A stretch of DNA of 64,000 bases from JABDJZ01 sp047619685 (GTDB lineage: Bacteria > Bacteroidota > Rhodothermia > Rhodothermales > UBA10348): NCBI GenBank assembly GCA_047619685.1, contig JBLHLC010000006.1, positions 62,001-126,000 of the forward strand. Direction: 5' to 3'. The first letter of the stretch is position 1, and each line of letters starts with the position of its first letter. The position numbers and the translations under genes are program-made. This document shows positions 33,676 to 43,459 of the stretch, in pieces. The notes under the pieces were generated by a model. The model made no database searches. It was not told the origin of the DNA and saw only the letters and a list, made by a program, of their open reading frames with translations.

Positions 33676-36570
33676 CTAGACTGCAGACGACCTCCCTTCC
33701 TTCGGGACCGGAGTCATCTCTCGACTTGGGCGATCTCCCGCAAGGGGTCTGCGAGACTCCTGGACCGCGCCGGACGCGCCGGCCTCCAGGCGTTCCAAGC
33801 CGACTGCCGGTTCCGACCGCCGGGATTGGCTGGGCGTCCAACGTGCAAGCGTTTCCTTCAGCGCTGCCCAGTCAACCGGCTTGGAAAGGTAGTCGTTCAT
33901 CCCGGCGTCCATGCACAGCTGCCGATCACCCTCGAGCGCTTGCGCCGTAATCGCGACGATAGGCATGTCTCGAGATTTCTCTGTCTCCCTAAGCTTTCGT
34001 GTAGCTTCCAATCCCCCCATCACCGGCATCTGGCAGTCCATAAAGACAATGTCGAAGTCTCTTGCGGCGCATGCTTCCAGAGCCACCTGGCCATTCGCGG
34101 CAACCTCAACCTCGCAGCCCGACTTGGCCAGCATCGTCTGGAGCACCTTTTGATTAATCAGGTTGTCCTCTACGAGCAATACCCTGGGACGCGAAACCCG
34201 GTATTCGCCTCCGAGCGCTCCATCGCACAGTAATTCGTCACTGCCAGCCGACTCGCTGTGCCTCCGAAATGGGATAGTGAACCAGAACCTGCTGCCCTCT
34301 CCCGGAGTGCTCTCGACGCCAATTGTGCCACCCATGCCTTCAACGAGACGGCTGCAAATCGTCAATCCGAGCCCTGTCCCTCCGAAAAGCCTGGTTGTAG
34401 AATCGTCGGCCTGCGCAAACGCGTCGAAGATCCGATGCTGAACTTCGTCAGGCACTCCCACGCCCGTGTCCCTTACCTCGAATTGAACCAGATCCGAACC
34501 GGGATCGGCCTGAATTCGCCGAGCGGAAACGAGGACGCTGCCTTGCTCAGTGAACTTCAGGGCGTTGCCGACCAGGTTTCCCAGAACCTGCTGCAGCCGA
34601 TGTGGGTCTCCTTCTACCATTTTCGGTAGAGACTCGTCCAAGTCCAGTCTGAGCGTCAGGCGAGCGTTCTTAGCTGCCCCAAGGAACATGGCGCACGTTT
34701 CCTGAATGCCCAGTGACAGGTCGAACGGAGTCGATTCGATGGCTACCCGCCCGGCTTCCATTTTGGAGTGGTCCAGAATGTCGTCGATCACCGATCGCAA
34801 GGCCCTTGAGGAAATGCCGAGTATCTCGACACATTCATCCTGCTCTGGCGTGAGTGGTGTTTCCTCCAGCAGCTGGATCATTCCGATCACGCCGTTTAGA
34901 GGAGTCCTGATCTCGTGGCTCATGTTGGCCAAGAACCGACCCTTAGCCTCGTTTGAGTTCTCGGCGGCCTCCTTCGCAGCCTGGAGCGCCCGCGCGAGCT
35001 TCTGCTGCTTCCCAACGTCGTGAATAGCGGCAAACGCGCTGGTAAATTTGCCGTCTTGATCGAAGAGAGGAGTTATCGCGAGGTGTATGTCGACCCGCGT
35101 GCCATCCTTCCCCACGCGAACGGTATTGACTGGAGGTACTCTCCCTCCTGATATCACTTTGGCTATTAGCGCCTTCTGTCCACCTCTGGATTCAGGCGGC
35201 ACGAGAACGGATATATGCTTACCGCATATTTCGGACGGGGCGTACCCGAACAGTCGCTCCGCTGCCGGATTCCAACTGTAGATCGTCCCGTCACGTTGTA
35301 TGCCTACCATTGTCGTGTCGGTCTGCTCGACCATCGACTGGAGCCGAAGTATTGCTTCATCCCGCTCCTTCTTGTCGCTGATGTTAACGAGCGAAACCAC
35401 CACGTGGATCACCGTTTCGGCCTCGAGTACCGGTGTTAGTTTGCACCAAAACGAGGTCCCCTTCCCTTCCTGCGCCTCTACGACTACTTCCATCCCGTGA
35501 CTCGTGCCATCGTGCACCGTGTTGGCAAAGTGCGCGTCGAACCGGGGACGATCATGAATCGCCATCCAGGCAGATACCGAGCCGCCCACTATCGGCTGCA
35601 CTCGAAGCAAAGGGTTCTGACGACTGACGTACTCAACTACACCCTGGCAATCGACCCGCAGAACGATATCAGATGCACTCTGAGCGAGGGTCTCCCATCG
35701 ATTGCGGGCCCCATCCAGCTTCTCTCTTGCATGCTTTTCGGATACATATGTGTCAACCCAGTCATAGAGCAGCCCTCCCAGCGGGATCAGGTACGCAAAC
35801 ACCTTCAGAAAATGGGCAATCATGAAATGATTGTCGAACAGCGCCACGGATCCGAACGTCATGTGGAGCTGCGTAGCAACATGGGCGATTACCCCGATCC
35901 AAATCGCAGTCGCGAAGTGGCTGGGATGGCGCCTGCAAAGCGCCGGACAGATCGTCACACCCGCGAAAACGAACAGAATCAAAGGGGCCAGATCCCACGG
36001 ACGAGTTATCAGACTATCCGGAAACATGGTCGGCGGGAGGACTGGCTGCGTCGCGAACAGGTAAATCACGCCGTAGGAGATCACTGCGAAAAGAACGCCT
36101 ACACCCGTGACGAAACGTGGCCCGCGAATAACGGTCTCGTCCTTTCTTGACAGGATCAGTACTAGACCACCCCACACGACGGCGACGTTGAACAAACGTG
36201 AGATCGCCCACGTGAATGGAATGAAATTTTCTGGATCGGCCGCACCCGAGACAAGTTGTCCGGCTGCGAGTGTATGAAACGCATCCATGAACCCTGCGAA
36301 CACCAGGGCCAGACCGATGATTGGCGTCACAGATTCCCTGCGGATGCCGTAGTGCAGAATTGACAGGGCTCCAATCAGAATTGCGACCACGAAGGCACTC
36401 CATTCGAGGAGCGAGTGGACGATCGGACCCGCCAGTCCTGTGGAACCTTCTAGTCCAAAATCGAACCCGGCGAGCGTGAGTAAAGCGGGAACGAGGCATA
36501 GGCCGACCACCACGACGAACGGTCGTCGTCCTTGCAATGGACCGCCAGTGTGCACTGGGGATGCTTTCAT
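33676..36570 (-). CDS. Hybrid sensor histidine kinase (MASE3-like, two PAS, HisKA, HATPase, receiver)
   Basis: A 964-aa membrane hybrid kinase. Residues 18-275 hold about eight helices with FAGFMDAFHTLAAGQ, resembling the MASE3 sensor. Two PAS domains follow (about 285-400 and 410-520). The kinase core has NMSHEIRTPLNG with phospho-acceptor His552, GNLVGNALKF, DTGVGVP and GGTGLGL. The receiver at the C-terminus holds the Asp845 acceptor in FMDCQMP, Thr875 and Lys897. All catalytic residues are present. No response regulator or obvious target gene is next to it; the receiver may relay to a distant phosphotransfer protein. It starts by the DUF1501 remnant and ends near the intron fragment, so the region may be acquired. 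Confidence 0.93.
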   Translation of the reverse strand: MKASPVHTGGPLQGRRPFVVVVGLCLVPALLTLAGFDFGLEGSTGLAGPIVHSLLEWSAFVVAILIGALSILHYGIRRESVTPIIGLALVFAGFMDAFHTLAAGQLVSGAADPENFIPFTWAISRLFNVAVVWGGLVLILSRKDETVIRGPRFVTGVGVLFAVISYGVIYLFATQPVLPPTMFPDSLITRPWDLAPLILFVFAGVTICPALCRRHPSHFATAIWIGVIAHVATQLHMTFGSVALFDNHFMIAHFLKVFAYLIPLGGLLYDWVDTYVSEKHAREKLDGARNRWETLAQSASDIVLRVDCQGVVEYVSRQNPLLRVQPIVGGSVSAWMAIHDRPRFDAHFANTVHDGTSHGMEVVVEAQEGKGTSFWCKLTPVLEAETVIHVVVSLVNISDKKERDEAILRLQSMVEQTDTTMVGIQRDGTIYSWNPAAERLFGYAPSEICGKHISVLVPPESRGGQKALIAKVISGGRVPPVNTVRVGKDGTRVDIHLAITPLFDQDGKFTSAFAAIHDVGKQQKLARALQAAKEAAENSNEAKGRFLANMSHEIRTPLNGVIGMIQLLEETPLTPEQDECVEILGISSRALRSVIDDILDHSKMEAGRVAIESTPFDLSLGIQETCAMFLGAAKNARLTLRLDLDESLPKMVEGDPHRLQQVLGNLVGNALKFTEQGSVLVSARRIQADPGSDLVQFEVRDTGVGVPDEVQHRIFDAFAQADDSTTRLFGGTGLGLTICSRLVEGMGGTIGVESTPGEGSRFWFTIPFRRHSESAGSDELLCDGALGGEYRVSRPRVLLVEDNLINQKVLQTMLAKSGCEVEVAANGQVALEACAARDFDIVFMDCQMPVMGGLEATRKLRETEKSRDMPIVAITAQALEGDRQLCMDAGMNDYLSKPVDWAALKETLARWTPSQSRRSEPAVGLERLEAGASGAVQESRRPLAGDRPSREMTPVPKEGRSSAV

Positions 36571-36733
36571 ATCGGGCTTGGGGAAGAGTCTACCCGCTGT
36601 ATCGGCGGTGGCGGGAAAGTCTATAAGAACGAACCGTTCCCATCGGCGAGCGGGACTCCGCCCAGATAGTCAGTCCGGAGTGAGCACCATTTCATCCCTC
36701 CCGTGGAACAACCGAGACAAAACCGGCAACTCC

Positions 36734-36916
36734 GTTACGCGGGAGGCGCTCCGGACTGCTTCCCAGGCGGGTCAGAACCGGGTCACCTACCCTGGATTTG
36801 AGCTGAGTCAGAACCTGTCGGTCGTGGCTCGTCTCATCAAGGGCGATCTCGGGTCCAGGGTAAATGTGGTATCCCTCGGAGGATTCGACTTGTCGGGGAC
36901 CTTTGAACTCCGATGA
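36734..36916 (+). pseudogene. DUF1501 protein remnant
   Basis: The frame 36734-36916 reads VTREALRTASQAGQNR, then YPGFELSQNLSVVARLI, and SRVNVVSLGGFDLSG, closely like the middle of DUF1501 proteins (YPG...LG.qL..vA.lI...lgtrv..vslGGFDTH). The conserved part stops after GGFD and the frame ends 8 codons later, with no start, no Tat signal and no C-terminal part. Only about 60 of the roughly 400 residues of a normal DUF1501 protein remain, so it is a relic. It lies between the divergent kinase and the GH18 gene, in a 389-bp gap which is otherwise featureless. Confidence 0.7.
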
Positions 36917-36959
36917 CCATCGTGAAGTAAGAAGGGCGCCTGCCTTGTAAAGTGGGAGG

Positions 36960-38114
36960 ATGTCGTCCTACCATCGAGTGTTGACAGACAGCGTGAAGAT
37001 GGGAGTTATTGGGACGACAGACAGACCAGTCATCCAACCTAGGCAATGGACGGGGCTCAGGCGGGCCACAAAGGCAGTGATGTGCCTACTCCTTGCGGCG
37101 TGCACCGCGGGCTCTTCCAGCGCACAGGAGGTCTTGATCTACACACACGGATCGGGGGCCGCAGTGGTGGATTCCATGGTTGCCCACGCAGACGTCATCG
37201 ACGTCATCGCTCCGCAGGCTTTTGGAGTCGGGGCAGACGGAATCATGCGTGGCGCAGTGGACCTCAGGCTTCTTGGGGAGGCTGCACGCTTGGGAATTCA
37301 GGTAGTCCAGCTCATCATTTATCTCGGGTTCAACCAGGAGAATCTCCACGCCCTGTTGTCGTCCGTCCAGATGAGGCAGGTCGTCGTTGATTCGATGGTG
37401 GCCGTGGGTTTGCGCCACGGCTTCGACGGTTGGCAATTCGATTTCGAGAATTTCCACGTCTCTTACCGGGATGCCATGACGGACTTCTACCGGCAGGCAG
37501 CCGAGGCCCTGCATGATGCGGGGATGACGATCTCGATTGCCGTGGTCCCGACGGATGGTTCGACGGGCGTCAGCCCGTTTGCCCGCTATATGGCCGACAA
37601 CTGGCGCAACGCATTCGACGTTGCCGCCCTCGACGCGATCGGCGATTTCATTTCGCTCATGACCTACGCCCAGCACGGAGCTGCCACGGCGCCAGGTCCC
37701 ATCGCCGGTCTGGATTGGACTCGCCGGATGCAGGAGCATGCCCTGGTCGCGGGAGTCGACCCCAAACGCATCTCCATGGGAATGCCGTTTTACTCTGGCT
37801 ATTGGGCGGCGAACCACACTGAAAAAACCGGGCCGCGTCCCGTTGGACGAGAGGTGCCCTTTCGGCGGGTCGAAGAGCTTCTATCGGGAGGAGGCGCCTC
37901 TCCCGCCTGGCTTCCTGAAGTTGGTGCGTCGCTGGCCTTCTGGGAGCAAGAAGGGACGTATCACTGGTTGTTTATAGAAGATGGCCAGGCACTCCGTGTG
38001 AAACTGGACGCGTTCGACCGTCGGCTTATGGGTGTCTCCATCTGGGTGTTGGGAGCGGAAGCCCCCGGGGTCTGGGACGAGCTGCGGGAGTGGAAGCACC
38101 GAGCATCGGGCTAG
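36960..38114 (+). CDS. Glycoside hydrolase family 18-like secreted lipoprotein
   Basis: A 384-aa protein of the chitinase/chitobiase-like GH18 TIM-barrel fold. A lipobox-like CLLLAAC follows about 40 residues of N-terminal sequence. The catalytic segment reads GFDGWQFDFENF, matching DGxxxDxE with its acid/base Glu, and the barrel also shows DVIAPQAFGVGADG, ISIAVVPTDG, ISLMTYAQHG and MGMPFYSGYW. A chitobiase-like or cell-wall amino-sugar role is likely. The start is uncertain: ATG at 36960 has GGGAGG adjoining it, and ATG at 36999 is also possible. Its stop codon shares CTAG with that of the convergent M20 gene. Confidence 0.82.
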   Translation: MSSYHRVLTDSVKMGVIGTTDRPVIQPRQWTGLRRATKAVMCLLLAACTAGSSSAQEVLIYTHGSGAAVVDSMVAHADVIDVIAPQAFGVGADGIMRGAVDLRLLGEAARLGIQVVQLIIYLGFNQENLHALLSSVQMRQVVVDSMVAVGLRHGFDGWQFDFENFHVSYRDAMTDFYRQAAEALHDAGMTISIAVVPTDGSTGVSPFARYMADNWRNAFDVAALDAIGDFISLMTYAQHGAATAPGPIAGLDWTRRMQEHALVAGVDPKRISMGMPFYSGYWAANHTEKTGPRPVGREVPFRRVEELLSGGGASPAWLPEVGASLAFWEQEGTYHWLFIEDGQALRVKLDAFDRRLMGVSIWVLGAEAPGVWDELREWKHRASG

Positions 38115-39388
38115 TCGTTTGCGAGGAAGGAAAGCGCTGCCGTAGTCATGGCGCGAACGCCAACATCCAGCGCAGCCTCGTCCACGGTAAAGAAGGGCGA
38201 GTGGTTCGTGGCGACGCCGTCGATCGAAACACCAGGCGTTCGCCCGCCAAGCCAGAAGTAGAATCCGGGGACCTCGTTTGCAAAGTAGGAGAAATCCTCG
38301 GCGCCCATGGCCGGGACGCCTTCGACAACATTGGAGGCGCCGAGCGCTGCCCGGAGGGCTGCTACGGAAGACCGGGTGAGCTCCGGGTCATTAAAAGTCA
38401 CGGGATACCCGCGATTGATTTGCACTTCGGCGGTGGCGCCGGCGGATTCAGCAATCAGCGTTGCCGTCCGCTCAATCCGGGCGTGAATGTCGTCCTGCAT
38501 ATCTGGGTCAAGGGTCCGGATGGTCCCGATCATCGTCACTTCGGCCGGAATGATGTTGCCGCGCACACCACCCTGGATTTGACCAATCGTAACAATCGCA
38601 GGCGCCTTGGTCGCATCTGTTTGGCGACTCGGAATAGTCTGGAGCCCCAAGACAATTTGAGACGCCACAACGATTGGGTCCACGCCACGCCACGGATAGG
38701 CACCGTGAGTCTGCACGCCCTTGACCGTTATTCTGAGTCCATCGGAAGCTGCCATGGCACCCCGCGTGACAAATCCGATTTGCCCAGCTTCCTGGCCCGG
38801 GCCAACATGGAGCCCCAAGACGGCGTCGGGCTTCATGATTTCGAACAGGCCCTCTTCCAGCATGAGCCTCGCGCCCCCGCCTCCCTCTTCGGCAGGCTGG
38901 AAAATGAACATTACGGTCCCCTCAAGGTCCGCCTGCCTGCTGGCCAGGATTTCCGCGACGCCCATGAGGATGGCCACATGCGTGTCATGACCGCAGGCGT
39001 GCATCACCCCGACTTCCCGCCCGTTGTACTGGGTCGTGACAGTAGAAGCGAACGCCAACCCGGTCTGTTCGGTAACCGGCAGCGCGTCCATGTCTGCCCG
39101 AAGGGCGACCGTTTTCCCAGGTTTGCCACCTCGGAGTATTCCCAGCACACCGGTGTACGCAATCCCCGTGTGGATCTCCATTCCGAGCGACTCGAGGTGG
39201 GAGGCCACGATGCCGGCCGTTCGGAATTCTTGATTCCCGAGTTCAGGGTTGGCGTGTATGTCGCGCCGCCAGGCCAGCACCTCGTCCGAGACACCGGCAA
39301 CCAGACCAGGCAGGTCGTCGGCGGGTATTTGAGCGGAGGCCGGCGTAAGAAGGAAACCGGCCAGGATCAGAAACAGGAGAGATCGCAT
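38111..39388 (-). CDS. M20 family amidohydrolase (exported), paralogue 2
   Basis: A 425-aa exported metal-dependent amidohydrolase, signal MRSLLFLILAGFLLTPASAQ. Landmarks are WRRDIHANPELGNQEFRTA, ALRADMDALPV, HACGHDTHVAILMG with metal-site Cys and His, FQPAEEGGGGARL with the Glu pair, and GAEDFSYFANEVPGFYFWLGG. It is plainly similar to the protein at 20702 along its length, so this genome has at least two paralogues. The ATG at 39388 fits the signal peptide; the upstream extension does not. It is divergent from the M1 peptidase, with the GH18 gene convergent. Confidence 0.93.
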   Translation of the reverse strand: MRSLLFLILAGFLLTPASAQIPADDLPGLVAGVSDEVLAWRRDIHANPELGNQEFRTAGIVASHLESLGMEIHTGIAYTGVLGILRGGKPGKTVALRADMDALPVTEQTGLAFASTVTTQYNGREVGVMHACGHDTHVAILMGVAEILASRQADLEGTVMFIFQPAEEGGGGARLMLEEGLFEIMKPDAVLGLHVGPGQEAGQIGFVTRGAMAASDGLRITVKGVQTHGAYPWRGVDPIVVASQIVLGLQTIPSRQTDATKAPAIVTIGQIQGGVRGNIIPAEVTMIGTIRTLDPDMQDDIHARIERTATLIAESAGATAEVQINRGYPVTFNDPELTRSSVAALRAALGASNVVEGVPAMGAEDFSYFANEVPGFYFWLGGRTPGVSIDGVATNHSPFFTVDEAALDVGVRAMTTAALSFLAND

Positions 39389-39551
39389 GGCGAAGCGCGT
39401 TTGTGTGGGAGACTCCAAGAGGACCCATTGTGCGAATCCTGCGAAGCATGAATGTAACGCACAGAATAGACGGCACTTCAAGGTTACTATCCGCGGTCCG
39501 TCCCTGGACACCGCCTCTACTCGAATCTCGACCGGCCCCGGCCTCAATCGT

Positions 39552-41582
39552 ATGGACTCCATTAGATCGCTTGCCACTTCTGTGACGGCCGCATTAATCA
39601 TGATCCTGGTCACCCCCGTTTCGGCCCAGGAAGTACCCGCTCTTCTCAGGGGATCTGTGGAGACAGACAGCCGTGCAGTCAGGCGAGATGTCCCGTTGAC
39701 TCAGATGATTCGCCGGGCTTTGGAGTCGGGGACGCGCGATTTCACGGGGCGCCCGGGCGCGAACTACTGGCAACTCGAGGCAGATTACGACATCGAAGTG
39801 AGTCTGAACCCGTCCACACAACGTCTGGCCGGTAGCGAGACCATCACGCTTCACAACAACTCGCCGGAAGAGCTGACTGAGGTCTATCTCCGACTCGACC
39901 ACAATGTCTTCAGGGACGATGTGCCCAGAGGGACTTCCGTTCCCGCCGAAGAAACGGAAGGCATGGTCTTGACCAGCCTGACCGTCAATGGGGCAAAGGT
40001 CGACCTGCACGCGCGGCCGCCCGCCCGGCGCCGCGGAGGCTCGGAAGGATCCGCCAGCTTGTCTGTTTCAGGACTTGAGGACACCGTTGCCAGGATTTTG
40101 CTTTCGGAGCCCATTCCAGCCCACGGCACGGCTTCGTTGGAAATCGAGTGGCACACCAAGTTGCCGGGTAGCGAAAAGGGGCAAGGACATCGGATGACAC
40201 AGCGCTGGGGCGACACGCTTTTTCAGCCGACCCAATGGTTTCCCCGCATCGCCAAGTACGATGACCTGGGCGGTTGGTGGACGGACCTCTACCTGGGTCC
40301 CGCGGAGTTCTACAACAACTTTGGCCGGTTCGACGTGAAGATCAACGTCCCGGGTGGTTGGATCGTAAGCGGTACGGGTACCCTGCAGAATCCAGAAGAG
40401 GTGCTGACCGCCGATGCCAGGGTACGCCTGAAGGGAGTTCTGGTCTCCGACCAGGAAATCATGATCGTCGACGAGAGCGAGCCAAAGACCGCAGAGGGCG
40501 AGAGCCTCACCTGGCATTTCACCGCTGATAAGGTCAATGATTTTGCATGGGCGACGGCGGACGACTTTGTCTGGCGAGCGACCCGCGCCACGATTCCGGA
40601 GACTGGGCCCGTCCCCATTCACATGGTGTACAGGCCGGAGCGGGCCGAGTTTTTCGTGGAGGCCGGGACGCGAACCAGGCACGCTCTGGAATTCTATTCA
40701 GCACTCTGGGCTCCGTACCCGTTCCCGCAGCTGACCCTCCAGGACGGCCCGAGCGCGGGCATGGAGTACCCAATGGTGATCAATTCCAATCAGGGAGCAG
40801 CAGACCACGAGACCGCTCATCAGTGGTGGCCGATGACGGTCGGCACCAACGAGACCTGGTACGGATGGATGGACGAGGGCTTCAACTCGTACATGAACAT
40901 CCTTTCGGGGGCCGACTCAAGGGGAGAGGAGCCGCGCCTTGATGGCCTGGGCCTGAGCTACGGCCGCACCTCTGGTGACGAGGCCGAGCCGCCAATGATG
41001 TGGCAGGCGAATTATGGCGGCGACCTGTATCGTTTTCAGACCTACCGCAAGGCGCCGCTCATGCTCTCCATGCTTGGCGGGATTGTTGGGGATGCGGAGG
41101 TTCAGCGCGCCATGAGTGCTTACACACACGCCTGGGCATTCAAACACCCGTCGCCCTGGGATTTTGCATTCTTTATGTCGAACGAACTCGGTGTTGATCT
41201 GGGATGGTTCTGGTACTATTGGCTCTGGACAACGGACTCGGTTGAAGGGTCGATTCAATCGGTCGATGTCACGGGCACCCGGGCCGTGGTCAACGTCCGA
41301 CAAGCCGGACAAATGCCGGCACCGATCGTCCTCCGAGTCGAATTGGAGCCATCGGGATCTGATGCCCCGCTTGCCGGGGCCCAGATGCTGGACGCGAACA
41401 CCGGTCTGATTGTTATTCCCGTCGACGTGTGGTTTGGAGGCAACAAGAACTACCAAGCCACCATCGATCTGGGCGGGCGTACGCTGGAGCGGGTTGTCCC
41501 GGATCCTGGCTGTCGTTTCCCAGATTCACAACCGGCAGACAACGTCTGGCCTATTGGGGGCGGGTCCGTTTGCGGCGGGTAA
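39552..41582 (+). CDS. M1 family metallopeptidase (aminopeptidase-like), exported
   Basis: A 676-aa zinc peptidase. Signal MDSIRSLATSVTAALIMILVTPVSAQ, then a long N-terminal beta domain with ITLHNNSPEELTEVYLRLDHN. The catalytic site shows AGMEYPM, a variant of the GAMEN exopeptidase loop, and HETAHQWWP with His419, Glu420, His423 and Glu442 (ETWYGWMDEGFNSY). It likely trims peptides outside the inner membrane. The lengthy N-terminal frame before 39552 has no coding features. It faces the M28 peptidase gene convergently, and is the divergent neighbour of the M20 paralogue. Confidence 0.94.
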   Translation: MDSIRSLATSVTAALIMILVTPVSAQEVPALLRGSVETDSRAVRRDVPLTQMIRRALESGTRDFTGRPGANYWQLEADYDIEVSLNPSTQRLAGSETITLHNNSPEELTEVYLRLDHNVFRDDVPRGTSVPAEETEGMVLTSLTVNGAKVDLHARPPARRRGGSEGSASLSVSGLEDTVARILLSEPIPAHGTASLEIEWHTKLPGSEKGQGHRMTQRWGDTLFQPTQWFPRIAKYDDLGGWWTDLYLGPAEFYNNFGRFDVKINVPGGWIVSGTGTLQNPEEVLTADARVRLKGVLVSDQEIMIVDESEPKTAEGESLTWHFTADKVNDFAWATADDFVWRATRATIPETGPVPIHMVYRPERAEFFVEAGTRTRHALEFYSALWAPYPFPQLTLQDGPSAGMEYPMVINSNQGAADHETAHQWWPMTVGTNETWYGWMDEGFNSYMNILSGADSRGEEPRLDGLGLSYGRTSGDEAEPPMMWQANYGGDLYRFQTYRKAPLMLSMLGGIVGDAEVQRAMSAYTHAWAFKHPSPWDFAFFMSNELGVDLGWFWYYWLWTTDSVEGSIQSVDVTGTRAVVNVRQAGQMPAPIVLRVELEPSGSDAPLAGAQMLDANTGLIVIPVDVWFGGNKNYQATIDLGGRTLERVVPDPGCRFPDSQPADNVWPIGGGSVCGG

Positions 41583-41610
41583 GCCTGCCGGTCCGTCAAT
41601 GGCAGGGCCG

Positions 41611-41629
41611 CCGTCCACGGGGGACGGCA
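41611..41629. terminator. Hairpin in the gap between convergent peptidase genes
   Basis: A 7-bp stem (gccgtcc with ggacggc) and 5-base loop in the 61-bp gap between the ends of the M1 and M28 genes. No T-run on either side, so only a weak terminator candidate. Confidence 0.35.
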
Positions 41630-41643
41630 ACTCTACCGGGATT

Positions 41644-43401
41644 TCACGAATCCGCGGCCACGGCGTCCAGGGCGTGGGACCGGGCCAAGGTGACGGCGGC
41701 TTGAGCCCGTTCGAGATGATCCAGTGGGATTTCAACCGTTGGCTCAAGATCAGACACGCTGGCCAGCGCCGCTGAGTACCATTCGGCCCAGGCCTCGATA
41801 ATCGGAGCCTGGTCGTCCAATGAGTCACCGCTGGCAACCGCTGCCATACTCAGGCGGGCTTCCACTTCAAGCCGGTCCAGTGCCGCGTTGGCGATCTCCG
41901 AGATGAGTGCGTGCGCGGTCTCGCCGTCGGCTGAGGCCAGCCGCATCGCAGAGACGAGCGCGGTGCGCCCCACATTGGACAGCTCTTGTGCGGAGACCTT
42001 GTCGATACGGTCGCCATCCGTGTGGTAGAACTGGTCTGTAAAGTGCCAAAACAGCACGCTCGGGATGTCGGCTCTGAGGAAGGGGACATGGTCGCTGCCA
42101 CCTTCGTACGGATTGGTCCCGATCAGCCAGTCGGTGGTCTGGGCCGTTTCTCTGGCACGATTGAGTACGTAGTCGTTGAAGTAGTGCGGCATCATGTCTT
42201 CAAGAGTCAGGGGCCGTCCACCCCACTCCGAGTGTTTCTCGTCTCCGCGCGTCCAGACCGCAGAAGGATCAGGCATCTTTTCGATGAGAAAGGTGCCTCC
42301 AGTCTTCTGGATGTCCTCTCCTACCATATCCAGAGAGAGGCCCCACTTGATGCCGAGCGCACGGACGGAATCCTGTTGTATGTATCGGGCCGTTGAGCGG
42401 ATCTCCAGACCCCACAGGAAGGTGATCGTCCGGTCTGCCGAGTAGGCGCCGGCCTGGACCATTTCGGCCGCAACCCGGGCCATCTCCAACTGGGCACCGA
42501 CGCCAGATGCGTTATCGTTGGCGCCGGGCTCCTGAATGTGTGCACTGAACACAAATCGTTCGTCCGGCACTTGGGCACCCTTGACCTCTGCGACAACGGT
42601 CAACTCGTCTGCGTCCGGGGTCCACGCGACTTCAGTTTTGACATTCACCCGAACCGGGCCGTCCGCGAGGGCCGCGCGGAGCTTCTGATTTGCCGCATAC
42701 GACAGGGATATGGCCCATCCCGGTTCCTCGGAATAAGGTATGGAGCCGAACTGGATGGACTCCTGGTTCTTCTCGGGCTGCAGATAGGCCGGCAGACTAT
42801 ATCCGAGAACGCCAAGGGCACCGCATTCCCGTACGGCCCTGCGGAATACCCTCCCTGCGCTGGCATCCGCCAGTACGATGTGACCCCGCATCTCAACACA
42901 ATCAACGTCCGAGCGGTCGGCAATATCGATCAACTGTGCATCCACGCCGCCCAGCTTGGTGGCGTGTGACGAGCGGGCGAGCATATTCCTGTTGGTCGCA
43001 AAATCCAACACGGGCTCTGATGAGCCGGCGAGCGTGACGCTGGCACCGAGGGGCTCCCAGGCCGGGGTATCCATCGGATACCGCTCTATCCGATAGGTCA
43101 ACGGGGCATTCTCAGGCGCTTCGTCCTCGCGCACAAATCCAGCCTCAGCAAGGCGCTCGGCAATGTGATGGACAGATGCATCAAACCCCCGGTTGCCAGG
43201 CCAGCGTACAAACTGGTCCATATATGCAACCGTCTCAAAGGCACGATCACCCGAGAACCGGTCGGCGACTCTATCGGCCAGCTCGTGAGTGGGTGAGGAA
43301 ACCGGAAAACGGTCGCTCTGGACCGGGCCAGAATCATGGCAGGCGGCGACGGCAAGGGAAACGGAAAGGAGGAGGAAGGCGGAGGAAACGTGCTTGTTCA
43401 T
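41644..43401 (-). CDS. M28 family metallopeptidase (lipoprotein)
   Basis: A 585-aa zinc peptidase with lipobox: MNKHVSSAFLLLSVSLAVAAC. M28 metal ligands are seen in FSAHIQEPGANDNASGVGAQLEMARV (His, Asp), in the later GGSDHVPF, and in FYHTDGDRIDKVS (His, Asp). The protein also has a long N-terminal segment with a PA (protease-associated)-like part (DVDCVEMRGHIVLADASAGRVF). The family removes N-terminal residues from peptides, usually outside the cell. It begins at the ATG 43399-43401 and is convergent to the M1 peptidase. Together with M20 and M1 genes it forms a row of peptide-degrading enzymes, likely co-evolved with the peptide importer downstream. Confidence 0.92.
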   Translation of the reverse strand: MNKHVSSAFLLLSVSLAVAACHDSGPVQSDRFPVSSPTHELADRVADRFSGDRAFETVAYMDQFVRWPGNRGFDASVHHIAERLAEAGFVREDEAPENAPLTYRIERYPMDTPAWEPLGASVTLAGSSEPVLDFATNRNMLARSSHATKLGGVDAQLIDIADRSDVDCVEMRGHIVLADASAGRVFRRAVRECGALGVLGYSLPAYLQPEKNQESIQFGSIPYSEEPGWAISLSYAANQKLRAALADGPVRVNVKTEVAWTPDADELTVVAEVKGAQVPDERFVFSAHIQEPGANDNASGVGAQLEMARVAAEMVQAGAYSADRTITFLWGLEIRSTARYIQQDSVRALGIKWGLSLDMVGEDIQKTGGTFLIEKMPDPSAVWTRGDEKHSEWGGRPLTLEDMMPHYFNDYVLNRARETAQTTDWLIGTNPYEGGSDHVPFLRADIPSVLFWHFTDQFYHTDGDRIDKVSAQELSNVGRTALVSAMRLASADGETAHALISEIANAALDRLEVEARLSMAAVASGDSLDDQAPIIEAWAEWYSAALASVSDLEPTVEIPLDHLERAQAAVTLARSHALDAVAADS

Positions 43402-43459
43402 AAGGCCTGGAGCGAGCGGCAGGGCTTGGTGGGCGTTCGTGGGGTGGAGCTCACTAAAG

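Noticed and set aside
38090..39451. 453-codon plus-strand frame over the M20 gene
   Set aside because: Shadow of a high-GC gene; no recognisable motif.
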